From positions 1 to 32,255 of the forward strand of contig JBNKEI010000121.1 of NCBI GenBank assembly GCA_050288705.1: a stretch of 32,255 nucleotides of DNA. Reading direction: 5' to 3'. Numbering within the stretch: the stretch's first letter is position 1; the number at the start of each line of letters is the position of its first letter. The stretch comes from JBNKEI01 sp050288705. GTDB lineage: Bacteria; Myxococcota; Myxococcia; Myxococcales; UBA5297. The notes beneath the pieces are model-generated. The model ran no database searches. It was given only the letters and a program-made list of their open reading frames with translations, and was not told where the DNA came from. The translations under genes and the position numbers were made by a program. Shown here one piece after another: positions 17,094 to 26,043 of this stretch.

Positions 17094-20000
17094 ATGAGCG
17101 AAACGCGAACTAGAAAATTTGAGCGCATCGCCGTTGTCAATCGGGGAGAGCCCGCGCTCAGGCTCATCCGAGCAGTTCGAGAATGGAATTGCGGTCACTG
17201 CGAACGACTTAGCACCATAGCGCTATTTACCGAGCCTGATCGCAATGCACTTTTTGTGCGTGAGGCGGATTCATTATTTTATCTTGGTCCGTCGATGTTT
17301 CATGATCCCAAGGACCTTGATGAGCATGGTCAGCCTCGCAGAAAAAGCCGCTATCTCGACTACGACCGTCTTCGCGAAGCTTTGGTACGCACCCGCGCAC
17401 AAGCAGTTTGGGTGGGATGGGGTTTCGTAGCTGAACATGCTGCCTTTGCTGAGTTGTGCCAAGAGCTAAGCGTAGTCTTTATTGGGCCTTCACCTATGGC
17501 CATGCGTAGACTAGGAGATAAAATTGGCTCCAAACTACTGGCCGAAGGTGCGGGAGTACCAGTAGCTCCTTGGAGTGGCGGTCCGGTAGCCACTTTAGAA
17601 ACCGCCCAAGAACATGCCACTCGCATTGGTTTTCCTTTGCTAGTCAAAGCAACCGCGGGAGGCGGTGGTCGCGGAATTCGCTTTGTGCATTCTGCCGGTC
17701 AACTAGAAGAAGCTTTTTCCTCAGCCTCCGCGGAAGCCCGTAAAGCCTTCGGAGATGGCACCGTTTTTCTGGAAAAGAAGGTGGGAGAAGCTCGCCATAT
17801 TGAGGTTCAGATTCTTGCCGATCGCTATGGAACGGTGTGGCCAGTGGGCATTCGCGACTGTACTGCCCAACGCTGTAATCAAAAAGTAATTGAAGAGGCC
17901 CCTTCCCCGGTTTTATCCGCTGAGCAACAAAAAAAATTTTTGGACGCAGCGGTACGCATTGCGCGATCCGCCGGATATGAAAATGCAGGTACGGTAGAAT
18001 TTTTGTTCGAACCTCAGACTGGGGATTTTTTCTTCATGGAGATGAACACTCGTCTTCAGGTGGAACACCCGGTCACCGAGGCCACCACCGGTCTTGATTT
18101 AGTGCGCTGCCAAATCGAGATTGCGCAAGGACAGCGGCTTCCTGCGGAAGGTCCTCCCCCCACCAATGGGTACTCCATTGAGGTACGTCTATGTGCAGAA
18201 GACCCAGACCGAGGATTCGCCCCTGCTCCGGGAAAAGTAGTTTCTTTTCGTCCGGCATTAGGGCCAGGAGTGCGTACTGATTCCGGGGTAAGAGAAGGCG
18301 ATCACATTCCCGTTGATTTTGACTCAATGATTGCCAAGGTGATTGCTTACGGAGCGACCCGCGAAGAAGCCCGCGCTCGACTAGCACGGGCGCTGTTAGA
18401 AACATTGGTGGTGGTAGAAGGAGGCACTACCAACCGCGCCTTTTTATTGCGCCTCCTGAATAATCCCGATTTCGTTTCCGGGCAAATCGATACTGGGTGG
18501 ATCGATCGTCTAATGCAAAAAGGAAACGAAGAGTCCGGGCCGCAGGCTTATGCCGCTTTAATTGCCACTGCTATAGAGCTGCAAGAGCGCCAACTCAATG
18601 ACGAAAAGTTGAATTTCTTCGCTTCTGCTGCTCGCGGACGCCCGTCGCTTCCCCCACAGCAAAGGCGACCGATAGAACTTCGCTATGGAGGCCTATGCTA
18701 CGAGTTCAGGGTCTCCACTCTGGAACCGGGCGCTTTTCGCGTGGAAGTAGATGGAGGCCAAATTGATGTTCGCTACGAGCACGATGGCGAATACGAATCA
18801 CGCCTTTGCTTTGACACTCCTAAAGGGGTTAGGCGTCACCGTATTGTGAGCGTGCCCGCCGGGCTAGATCATCTAGTAGAAGTAGATGGATACGCCTACC
18901 GCATTTCCCGCGATCCCGGTGGTTTACTGCGTGCTCCCGCCCCCGGATTGGTCCTATTTCTTCACGTGTCAGAAGGAGACCACATAAAAGCCGGCGATCG
19001 TCTTCTAGGACTGGAAGCCATGAAAATGGAAATGCCAGTAGTGGCTCCTTTTGATGCTCGGGTACGAAAAGTCTTGGTAGGACAAAGCGTGCAGGTATCG
19101 GCAGGAGATCCTTTGTTGGTATTGGAACCAGACGCCCAGCAAGAACAATCGTCCAAGCAGTGCCAGCGAGTGGAATTTCCTCGTTTAGAAGCGGATGCGG
19201 AAAAAAGCCCGGCCAAGGCATTTCGCGCTACGCTGCGGGAGCTAAGGCGATTAATGCTTGGTTTTGACATAACCAACGAAAGGGTAAGCGCCTTACTAAA
19301 ACGCTGGAATTTAGCATTTCCCGATGATCCAGCGCGTGGAAATTTCGAGATGGAATCAGTCCATGCACTGCCTCCCGATTACGATGCAGTGCGTGAACTT
19401 TTGGCTCTATATATCAATATAGAAGCACTTTTCTCCAAGCAATACTCAGAAATACGCTCGACCATGCCACGGCTTTCCTGCGAGCAATATTTACATATTT
19501 ATTTGCGGGAATTCCGAGCCGAAGGGAAAGGCCTTCCCGAAGATTTCTTAGCTACTTTGCGCCAGGCATTAGAGCATTACAGTGTTAGCTCTTTGGCCGA
19601 TTCACCACGCTTATGCGATGGACTGGTGTGGCTACACCGTTCTCATCAGAACGTAGCTCAGAAAAACCGGGTTGTGGTGGCTATTTTGCAACGCTGCTTG
19701 GATCGCCCGGGATGGAGAAGCGCAGTACGCGAGCCTTCATTCCGTCAGCTACTCGATCGATTGGTTTCGTTGACTCAAGAAGCGCATCCAGGAGTATGCG
19801 AATCAGCACAGCAGGCTCGTTACTCGCTGTTTGAAGGCCGGGTATTAGAGCAGCGACGTAGAGAAGCAATTTGGCGAGTGGATGAATCCATTGAAAAATT
19901 GCACGCCGAACCGTGCACACCCGAACGTGCAGCCCTTATTGCCGAGCTAGTGGCTACTCCTTTTTCTTTGACTAGCCATTTAGTGCAGTACCTGGAACGA

Positions 20001-22736
20001 GGCGACGTAGCTATGAAAGCGCTCGTCTTAGAAGTAATGGTTCGCCGTGCTTACCGCACTCGGGCAATGGCAGAACCATGTGTAGTTCAGGTTGACGGGA
20101 GAGTACATTTACTAGTTCGCTGGCAAGATCCGATTAATGCACCAAGCAATCTTTCCACCCATGTTGCTCTTCCAGAGTTTTCCGCTGCTCTAGATAGCGT
20201 CTCTCAGGTAGTTAGTCAGCTTCCCGAGCAAACCGATGTGGCTCTCGATATTTACCTAAGCGTACCTCATGGCATAGACGAACCAGGCTCAGCGGTATTT
20301 TTAGCTCAGAAATTGGAAAAGTTGCCGGCTAACCCCCGAATCAAACGAGTATGCGCGGCCTTAATACATCCCGGTTCCAAAGTGCACTGTTATACCTTTA
20401 TGCGTAATGGCGAAGGATTTCGCGAAGCCGAAACCTTCCGCGGATTCCACCCCTGCACGGGCGAACGTCTGGAGCTATGGAGGCTCAAAAACTTTAATGT
20501 TAAGCGAGTAGCCAGCAGTCAAAACCTTTATTTGTTTCATCTTCGAGGCCGCGAAAATGCTCGCGATGAACGCTTTTTCGCGGTTGCCGAGGTTCGTGAC
20601 CTCCATCCGGTACGAGCTGCCACTGGACATTTGGTAGCCCTTCCGGAACTAGAGCACGCCGTACTAGAAGCTTTTCATGCTATTCGCGAGCAACAAGCCC
20701 GTCGCGATGCCCGTAAACGCCTTCATTGGAATCGAGTAGTTGTTTTTGTACGCCCCCCTTTGCTAGCCCGCCGAGAAGAAATCCTGGAAATTGCCCGGAG
20801 ATTGCACGCTTCTAGTCATGGATTAGGGCTAGAAAAGACAATCTTCAGGCTGATGCTGCACGAAAATGCTGCCCAGGTTCCCAAAGACACCTCACTTTCA
20901 TTAGCTCCTCGTACTGGTAATCGCTTGGAAATGGGCCTATGTGAGCCTCACCAAGAACCTTTGCGCACCATGGACGATTATGCGCTTAAAGTGATTCGTG
21001 CCCGTCAGCGACGCATGACCTACGCCTACGAAATAATTAAAATGCTCACCCCTGCTGAACCCAGCGGAGACTTCCCTCGTGGTGAGTTTGAGGAGTACGA
21101 TTTAAGTCCAGACCATGAATCAAATCGCCTGGTTTCGGTTCAAGGACGCCCCTACGGCGAAAACAAAGCCAATGTAGTAGTAGGATTAGTCCGCAGTTAC
21201 ACTCCTAAGCACCCCGAAGGCATGACCAGGGTTCTGTTGCTGGGTGATGGAACTCGGGCTGGCGGAGCACTGGCGGAGGAGGAATGCCGACGCATTATTG
21301 CCGCTATTAACTTGGCAGAGCAGCTAAGTATTCCTTTAGAGTGGTTTCCGGTTTCTTCGGGAGCCAAAATTGCCATGGATAGCGGTACAGAAAACCTTGA
21401 TTGGACCGCTGCGGTTCTCCGCCGCATTATTGAGTTCACCCAGGCCGGGGGCGAAATAAATATAGTGGTTGACGGAACCAATGTCGGCGCCCAATCCTAC
21501 TGGAACGCGGAAGCCACCATGCTGCAGCATTGCCGAGGATGTTTAATCATGACCCCCCAGGGCACGATGCTACTCACCGGAAAAAGGGCCCTTGATTATT
21601 CAGGAGGCATTAGCGCCGAGGATAATCTGGGAATTGGTGGATTCGAACGTATTATGGGGCCCAACGGTGAAGCTCAGTACCACGCTCATGATTTAGATGA
21701 GGCCTGTCACATTCTTTTGCGCTACTACGAACACACCTACAAAGCACCGGGAGAGAACCATCCCCGCCGCAGACCGTCTATCGATATCATCAGTCGAAAT
21801 ATCCGCTTAGCTCCCTATTCTGGAGGAGAAGAATTTGATCGGGTGGGAGAGCTTTGGGACGACGCAAAAAACCCTGGCCGCAAAAAACCATTTGATATCC
21901 GCGCATTGTTGCGCGCGGTAATTGACCAGGACAGTACTCCTTTAGAACGCTGGCCTTCGCAAGCAGACGCAGAAGTGGCAGTAACCTGGGAAGCCCATTT
22001 AGGAGGATGGCCGGTCTGTCTAATTGGAATTGAAAGCAAACCGCTTTCTCGGCTTGGCTACGTCCCTTCAGATGGCCCAGAAACCTGGTCTGGGGGTACT
22101 CTTTTCCCAATAGCCTCGAAAAAAGTGGCTCGCGCAATCAACTCTGCTTCGGGCAATCGCCCAGTAGTAGTTTTAGCCAATCTTTCGGGATTTGACGGCT
22201 CACCAGAATCTTTGCGGCGACTACAATTAGAATACGGCGCGGAAATAGGTCGGGCGGTGGTTAATTTCAAAGGCCCGTTCGTTTTCTGCGTAATAGCCCG
22301 TTATCATGGCGGCGCCTATGTAGTATTTTCTAAGACACTGAATCCTTCTATGCGAGTAATGGCTCTTTCCGGGTCATATGCATCAGTAATTGGAGGAGCG
22401 CCTGCTGCAGCGGTAATCTTTCCTGAAGAAGCCCGAGCGGCTGCACAAAAAGATGCAAGGGTTTTGGAAATAGCAAAAAAACTGGAAAGCAATGACCAAC
22501 CAAAACCGCAACTCCAGCAAGAATACGAGGAAATGTACGCTCGAATATATGTCGAAAAATTACGGGAAATTGCTGAACGTTTCGATTCAATTCATTCAGT
22601 CCAGCGAGCGCTGGAAGTTAACTCTTTAGACGCAATTGTTGAGCCTGATCGCCTGCGAAACGCACTAATTGAATCTATTGAAGAAGGATGGAATCAATTA
22701 GCGCCTAGAGCTACTCATGCATGTAAAAGTGCTTAA
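17094..22736 (+). CDS. Single-chain acyl-CoA carboxylase (BC-BCCP-central-CT)
   Basis: An 1880-residue biotin-dependent carboxylase that should make malonyl-CoA (or methylmalonyl-CoA) from acetyl-CoA (or propionyl-CoA), bicarbonate and ATP. Residues ~10-460 are biotin carboxylase (ATP-grasp loop GGGGRGIRF, HIEVQILAD, MEMNTRLQVEHPVTEA). A BCCP domain has the biotinyl Lys644 in EAMKMEM. Residues ~690-1300 are a poorly conserved central region comparable to that of eukaryotic ACC. Residues ~1305-1860 are a fused carboxyltransferase: the beta half has LTGKRALDYSGG, AEDNLGIGG and MGPNGEAQYHA, and the alpha half has LANLSGFDGSPES, YGAEIGRAVVNFKGP and SGSYASVIGGAP. This order differs from the multi-subunit AccABCD of most bacteria. 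It starts 54 bases after the PPTase, with only a weak Shine-Dalgarno (AAGAGA), and presumably supplies extender units to the synthase. Confidence 0.93.
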   Translation: MSETRTRKFERIAVVNRGEPALRLIRAVREWNCGHCERLSTIALFTEPDRNALFVREADSLFYLGPSMFHDPKDLDEHGQPRRKSRYLDYDRLREALVRTRAQAVWVGWGFVAEHAAFAELCQELSVVFIGPSPMAMRRLGDKIGSKLLAEGAGVPVAPWSGGPVATLETAQEHATRIGFPLLVKATAGGGGRGIRFVHSAGQLEEAFSSASAEARKAFGDGTVFLEKKVGEARHIEVQILADRYGTVWPVGIRDCTAQRCNQKVIEEAPSPVLSAEQQKKFLDAAVRIARSAGYENAGTVEFLFEPQTGDFFFMEMNTRLQVEHPVTEATTGLDLVRCQIEIAQGQRLPAEGPPPTNGYSIEVRLCAEDPDRGFAPAPGKVVSFRPALGPGVRTDSGVREGDHIPVDFDSMIAKVIAYGATREEARARLARALLETLVVVEGGTTNRAFLLRLLNNPDFVSGQIDTGWIDRLMQKGNEESGPQAYAALIATAIELQERQLNDEKLNFFASAARGRPSLPPQQRRPIELRYGGLCYEFRVSTLEPGAFRVEVDGGQIDVRYEHDGEYESRLCFDTPKGVRRHRIVSVPAGLDHLVEVDGYAYRISRDPGGLLRAPAPGLVLFLHVSEGDHIKAGDRLLGLEAMKMEMPVVAPFDARVRKVLVGQSVQVSAGDPLLVLEPDAQQEQSSKQCQRVEFPRLEADAEKSPAKAFRATLRELRRLMLGFDITNERVSALLKRWNLAFPDDPARGNFEMESVHALPPDYDAVRELLALYINIEALFSKQYSEIRSTMPRLSCEQYLHIYLREFRAEGKGLPEDFLATLRQALEHYSVSSLADSPRLCDGLVWLHRSHQNVAQKNRVVVAILQRCLDRPGWRSAVREPSFRQLLDRLVSLTQEAHPGVCESAQQARYSLFEGRVLEQRRREAIWRVDESIEKLHAEPCTPERAALIAELVATPFSLTSHLVQYLERGDVAMKALVLEVMVRRAYRTRAMAEPCVVQVDGRVHLLVRWQDPINAPSNLSTHVALPEFSAALDSVSQVVSQLPEQTDVALDIYLSVPHGIDEPGSAVFLAQKLEKLPANPRIKRVCAALIHPGSKVHCYTFMRNGEGFREAETFRGFHPCTGERLELWRLKNFNVKRVASSQNLYLFHLRGRENARDERFFAVAEVRDLHPVRAATGHLVALPELEHAVLEAFHAIREQQARRDARKRLHWNRVVVFVRPPLLARREEILEIARRLHASSHGLGLEKTIFRLMLHENAAQVPKDTSLSLAPRTGNRLEMGLCEPHQEPLRTMDDYALKVIRARQRRMTYAYEIIKMLTPAEPSGDFPRGEFEEYDLSPDHESNRLVSVQGRPYGENKANVVVGLVRSYTPKHPEGMTRVLLLGDGTRAGGALAEEECRRIIAAINLAEQLSIPLEWFPVSSGAKIAMDSGTENLDWTAAVLRRIIEFTQAGGEINIVVDGTNVGAQSYWNAEATMLQHCRGCLIMTPQGTMLLTGKRALDYSGGISAEDNLGIGGFERIMGPNGEAQYHAHDLDEACHILLRYYEHTYKAPGENHPRRRPSIDIISRNIRLAPYSGGEEFDRVGELWDDAKNPGRKKPFDIRALLRAVIDQDSTPLERWPSQADAEVAVTWEAHLGGWPVCLIGIESKPLSRLGYVPSDGPETWSGGTLFPIASKKVARAINSASGNRPVVVLANLSGFDGSPESLRRLQLEYGAEIGRAVVNFKGPFVFCVIARYHGGAYVVFSKTLNPSMRVMALSGSYASVIGGAPAAAVIFPEEARAAAQKDARVLEIAKKLESNDQPKPQLQQEYEEMYARIYVEKLREIAERFDSIHSVQRALEVNSLDAIVEPDRLRNALIESIEEGWNQLAPRATHACKSA

Positions 22737-22847
22737 ATAACTACACGACCTGTTAGCAACCGCAATCTTGCTTGTTTGCAAAGAAATGTAAGAAAATAGA
22801 AATCAAAAGATGTGTAAAAAAAAGAATATAAAAAAAAAGCTAGCGTA

Positions 22848-22877
22848 TTGACATAGAGCACCGGAATGTCAGATATT
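22848..22877 (+). promoter_or_regulatory. Candidate sigma70-type promoter for the RHH gene
   Basis: A perfect -35 box TTGACA (22848-22853) is followed after 18 bases by GATATT (22872-22877), a four-of-six match to the -10 box. It lies in an A-rich stretch about 80 bases before the start of the small RHH gene, separating it from the carboxylase transcript. Confidence 0.45.
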
Positions 22878-22957
22878 TCAACGACAATAACCACTTGCTT
22901 CGCGCACAAGGAGTTCACGAAGGGCTCTTTTTGTTTGCGCGACCTAGGAGCGTGCAA

Positions 22958-23182
22958 ATGCCCGGCACGGATAAGCGAAAACAGAGTCTGTATTTCCCCG
23001 AAGACATGCTTAAAGAAATCCAGGAAGAAGCGAATAGACAGGACCGTTCGCTCTCATGGATTGTGCAACAAGCTTGGCGTCTTGCCAGGAACGAAGTTAT
23101 GCGGTTTCCTTCCGTAAACGACGTTATTGGCGCTGAACGCGCGGAAGATGATCCTCGCGAACGAACTAATGGTGCACAGTAA
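22958..23182 (+). CDS. Small ribbon-helix-helix protein (TIGR04563-like)
   Basis: A 74-residue basic protein with a ribbon-helix-helix pattern: a short strand (KQSLYFPEDML, residues 8-18), helix A (KEIQEEANRQDR) and helix B (SLSWIVQQAWRLARNEV, 31-47), then an acidic, probably flexible tail. It matches from memory a family abundant in Myxococcota and relatives. RHH proteins usually bind DNA as dimers and act as repressors. ATG at 22958 is chosen for AGGAG seven bases upstream; longer in-frame starts lack this. It follows the lipid synthesis locus, but a regulatory link is only a guess. Confidence 0.8.
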   Translation: MPGTDKRKQSLYFPEDMLKEIQEEANRQDRSLSWIVQQAWRLARNEVMRFPSVNDVIGAERAEDDPRERTNGAQ

Positions 23183-23207
23183 CTCCTTTGCGTAACCACT
23201 TCATTCT

Positions 23208-23243
23208 GGGGTCGTAATTCTGTTTTAACCGAATTATAACCCC
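23208..23243. terminator. Imperfect 13-bp inverted repeat after the RHH gene
   Basis: GGGGTCGTAATTC (23208-23220) pairs with GAATTATAACCCC (23231-23243) across a 10-base loop with two imperfect positions. It begins 26 bases after the RHH stop codon, so a transcription terminator or mRNA-stabilising hairpin is likely. The downstream bases are AT-rich but lack a clean T run. Confidence 0.45.
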
Positions 23244-23296
23244 AATGATTATTTAGAATCCATATCCCCCAAAAAAGTTTTTCTAGCAAATCTTAC

Positions 23297-24073
23297 ATGC
23301 CTGGTAGTCAATTTATGCTCAACAAAACACACGCTGTCATTTTTGACCTCGATGGAACCATAATTAACAATATGTCTTTTCATGCAAAGGCATGGGTAGA
23401 AATATCTAGGCGCCTAGGTTGCGAAAAACCAGTTGAGCACTTTCAAAGAGTCACTGCTGGTCAAAAGAACATTGAAATCCTGTCGACGTTACTCAACATA
23501 GCAGTCGAAGAACAAAAGCTAGAAAAGTTATCCGAAGAAAAGGAAGCTCTTTATCGCCAACTTTACCGTCCGCATATGAAGTTAGTAGCAGGCGCACGGG
23601 AATTTATTATCCGACTTCGCGAAGCAAAAATTCCCTGTGCCTTGGCTACCCTTTCTCCCAAGGCTAATCGAGAAATGGCGCTAGAAGCAATAAGCATTGC
23701 CCATGCCTTCGATTACATTGTAGGCGCCGAACACACCAAGCGCGGCAAACCAGCTCCGGATATTTTTTTGGCCGCCGCTAGCCTTCTGAAAATAGAGCCC
23801 TCTGGCTGCATCGCTTTTGAAGACGCGGTTAACGGAGTGCAATCAGCCCGCAGCGCGGGAATGACCGTGGTAGGCGTGTGCACCGCAACCCCTGCTGCCG
23901 ACCTAATTGACGCGGGAGCACAATGGGTGATTCCTGACTACCAAACTTTGCCTCAAGAGCTGGAAAGGCTACTTTTTGCATCGCCTACCAATGCAGCTAT
24001 TCGCGCAAATAATGACAAGAATAGCCGTGATCATGGTGCATCAAATATTTCTGATGATATTCCTCTGCTGTAA
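23297..24073 (+). CDS. HAD superfamily hydrolase, beta-phosphoglucomutase/phosphatase-like
   Basis: A 258-residue HAD subfamily I protein. FDLDGTI (catalytic Asp17 and Asp19) opens the core, a helical cap occupies roughly residues 28-95, TLSPKAN gives the motif II Ser/Thr position, KRGKPAPDIF carries the motif III Lys, and AFEDAVNGVQSARSAGM is motif IV with the acidic pair. The family contains sugar-phosphate phosphatases and beta-phosphoglucomutases; the substrate cannot be decided from sequence. ATG at 23297 is used, but ATG at 23315 (six residues later) is equally possible because neither has a strong Shine-Dalgarno. The last ~25 residues lie beyond the HAD core and are read from the antisense of the msr gene, which overlaps by 77 bases tail to tail. 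Confidence 0.88.
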   Translation: MPGSQFMLNKTHAVIFDLDGTIINNMSFHAKAWVEISRRLGCEKPVEHFQRVTAGQKNIEILSTLLNIAVEEQKLEKLSEEKEALYRQLYRPHMKLVAGAREFIIRLREAKIPCALATLSPKANREMALEAISIAHAFDYIVGAEHTKRGKPAPDIFLAAASLLKIEPSGCIAFEDAVNGVQSARSAGMTVVGVCTATPAADLIDAGAQWVIPDYQTLPQELERLLFASPTNAAIRANNDKNSRDHGASNISDDIPLL

Positions 24074-24941
24074 AAAAAGGTCCGGCTTCGACTATTTCAG
24101 TAACAACAGGTTTTTTCCAGAAACCCGACTTGTTCGCTTCGGCTTTTACTTTTTCGGCAATTTGCCGCTGCTCTGGCGAATGAACAAATATGGCCGATCG
24201 ATATTGCGATCCCATATCATTTCCCTGCCGGTTACGGGTAGTTGGGTCATGCATGCGAAAAAAGTATTTTTCTAACAGTTGCTGATAGCTAATTTGGGAA
24301 GGATCAAAGCGAACTTCAACTGCTTCGGCATGCTCAGTAAGACCGGAGCATACTTCTTCGTAGGAAGGGTAACTCTTTCTACCCCCGGTGTAACCGACAC
24401 GGGTACTCAGCACTCCCGGTACTTGGCGAAGTATTTCTTCCATTCCCCAGAAGCAACCACCAGCAACAGTCGCCAGACTACTCTCTGTTTTTTCGCTCTC
24501 AAAAAGCGAAGCGTACGGTTCGTATCCCTCTTCAGCCAGGCGGCTAGCGGGGATGAATTTTAGCGACGCCGAATTAATGCAGTAGCGCAGACCAGTGGGC
24601 GGTGGCCCATCGGGGAAAACGTGGCCTAAGTAGATTCCTCCATGACGTGAATGCACTTCTGTTCGCTTCAAGCCGTGCGAAAAATCTTCACGTTCTTCAA
24701 TAGTGTCATCCATCAGCGGTCTAAGAAAACTAGGCCATCCTGTGCCCGAATCGTATTTATCTAATGAGCTAAATAGCGGCTCACCGGTAGCCACATCGAC
24801 ATAAATGCCGGACTCATGGTTATCCCAATAAGCATTATGGAAGGCGGGTTCGGTGCCTTTATTACATGCGACCTGGAACTGATTGGGGGTCAATATTCTG
24901 CGCAGCTCGTCGAGAGAAGGTTGGTGGTATTTCTTGCTCAT
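23997..24941 (-). CDS. msrAB: Fused methionine sulfoxide reductase MsrB-MsrA
   Basis: A 314-residue bifunctional repair enzyme that reduces both diastereomers of methionine sulfoxide. The N-terminal MsrB half (1-145) has SGTGWPSF, HSRHGGIYLGHVFPDGPPPTG and catalytic Cys121 in RYCINSASLKF. The CxxC zinc pairs found in many MsrB proteins are absent. The C-terminal MsrA half has catalytic Cys163 in GGCFWGMEE, then GYTGG and EVRFDPSQISYQQLLEKYF, with a likely resolving Cys309 in HGYSCHYLRE. No signal peptide is seen, so it is cytosolic. The MsrB-then-MsrA order is the reverse of Neisseria PilB. The ATG at 24941 has an AGGAA upstream on the minus strand. Confidence 0.95.
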   Translation of the reverse strand: MSKKYHQPSLDELRRILTPNQFQVACNKGTEPAFHNAYWDNHESGIYVDVATGEPLFSSLDKYDSGTGWPSFLRPLMDDTIEEREDFSHGLKRTEVHSRHGGIYLGHVFPDGPPPTGLRYCINSASLKFIPASRLAEEGYEPYASLFESEKTESSLATVAGGCFWGMEEILRQVPGVLSTRVGYTGGRKSYPSYEEVCSGLTEHAEAVEVRFDPSQISYQQLLEKYFFRMHDPTTRNRQGNDMGSQYRSAIFVHSPEQRQIAEKVKAEANKSGFWKKPVVTEIVEAGPFFTAEEYHQKYLMHHDHGYSCHYLRE

Positions 24942-25002
24942 TGTCGTTCCTAATAAGAACTTCTTTTTCCTCGATTTAGAAGAACAAAACTCATAGACGC
25001 CA

Positions 25003-25035
25003 ATCCGAATCGGATGATGCCTAAAAACTTGTCAA
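25003..25035 (-). promoter_or_regulatory. Candidate msrAB promoter with overlapping palindrome
   Basis: Reading the minus strand, TTGACA (25035-25030) makes a perfect -35 box. About 17 bases downstream lies the palindrome ATCCGAATCGGAT (25003-25015), which covers the expected -10 position; the -10 itself is a poor match. The layout suits a repressor or activator site controlling msrAB, about 60 bases before its start codon. Confidence 0.35.
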
Positions 25036-25140
25036 GAAATTGGCAATTGAGGGGACAAGATTCAAGGAGTCATAAATCACTTAACACAGTCCAGTACAAA
25101 AAATGTGCTGTTACCCTTGTTCAAAACCTCAAACAATCGG

Positions 25141-25908
25141 CTAGTTTTTTGAATAACCCAAAATCCGATATATAACTCGTCCGGCTAGCTCGCGAATCAT
25201 TTCTGCGCTCTCTTGCAATCTATGCGCTTGGGGCAGCAAACTCCACGAGGAAGATGCCTCCCGAAAATCCACCGGGTCGCTGTCTGGATTTAGTCCCACC
25301 GCATAAAAACATCCCAGAGCTCTGGGCATATGCGCGGCGCTAGTAACCAAGACTATCTTCTTCCATTTTTGCGCGCTCACAATCTTGGCGGATTCTATAG
25401 CGTTTTCTCGGGTATTGCGGCTTTTTCCATCCACAAATATACGCTGAGGCTCTACTCCCCACTCTTTTAATTGATTGGCCAGCACCTGTGCCTCCACCAC
25501 TGCACTAGGATCGGGGTCCAAAGTTCCCGCGGCCAGCAAAATATTACGCGCCCGCTCGGTACGAACCCATTGGAAACCGCGTAAAACTCGGTCGCCAGCC
25601 GCAGTATACTCCGGACTTCCGGTACGCTTGGTCACAATAGGATCGAGCCCCCCACCCAAAACCACTACCGCGTCATATTGCAAGCCAGGCTGTATAGTGG
25701 ACGAAGCTTGGCTTTCTACCCACAGCGCCAATCGGCTAGATACTGCGGGCAGAGAAAAAACTACCAATACAACCGCTGCTCCTAATGCTAGCAACTTTGC
25801 CCAGTAGGTAGATCGCTTTCTGAGCAGCAAGCCTACCAGCAGTAATACAATCGACCAGCTCAGCGGGCTGAGAAACCAATCTAGAGTCTTAGAAAGAAAA
25901 ATAAACAT
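25141..25908 (-). CDS. YdcF/ElyC/SanA-like membrane protein (DUF218)
   Basis: A 255-residue protein with two N-terminal hydrophobic segments (roughly 12-28 and 36-58) followed by a DUF218 domain: YDAVVVLGGGLDP, AAGTLDPDPSAVVEAQVLANQL, FVDGKSRNTRENAIESAKIV, and VTSAAHMPRALGCFYAVGL. This matches the ElyC/YdcF branch, whose E. coli member is implicated in cell-envelope biogenesis. The precise chemistry is not established. The C-terminal domain probably lies in the periplasm. It is on the same strand as msrAB but 199 bases upstream of it, with a likely promoter between. Confidence 0.88.
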   Translation of the reverse strand: MFIFLSKTLDWFLSPLSWSIVLLLVGLLLRKRSTYWAKLLALGAAVVLVVFSLPAVSSRLALWVESQASSTIQPGLQYDAVVVLGGGLDPIVTKRTGSPEYTAAGDRVLRGFQWVRTERARNILLAAGTLDPDPSAVVEAQVLANQLKEWGVEPQRIFVDGKSRNTRENAIESAKIVSAQKWKKIVLVTSAAHMPRALGCFYAVGLNPDSDPVDFREASSSWSLLPQAHRLQESAEMIRELAGRVIYRILGYSKN

Positions 25909-25925
25909 GAGTAAGCGACAATTTA

Positions 25926-25992
25926 GGGCGTGTCCCCATATCCGGCACCACGCCCTCCGTCATTCCCGCGAAAGCGGGAATCCAGGGGGCAC
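25926..25992 (+). repeat. Left outer inverted repeat with internal hairpin
   Basis: This repeat contains the perfect stem ATTCCCGC-GAAA-GCGGGAAT at 25962-25981. It is the widespread palindromic sequence whose translations give spurious peptides such as PAFAGMT and DSRLRGND. It pairs with 26259-26324. Confidence 0.85.
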
Positions 25993-26043
25993 CACAGTCG
26001 AAAGACCAGCTTGCATTCCGATCTGACCTTTGGTTTAGGCTTT

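Noticed and set aside
25028..25059. CTTGTC/GACAAG inverted repeat upstream of msrAB
   Set aside because: A 6-bp stem with a 20-base loop is weak and expected by chance. The part on the minus strand is better explained as a TTGACA -35 box.
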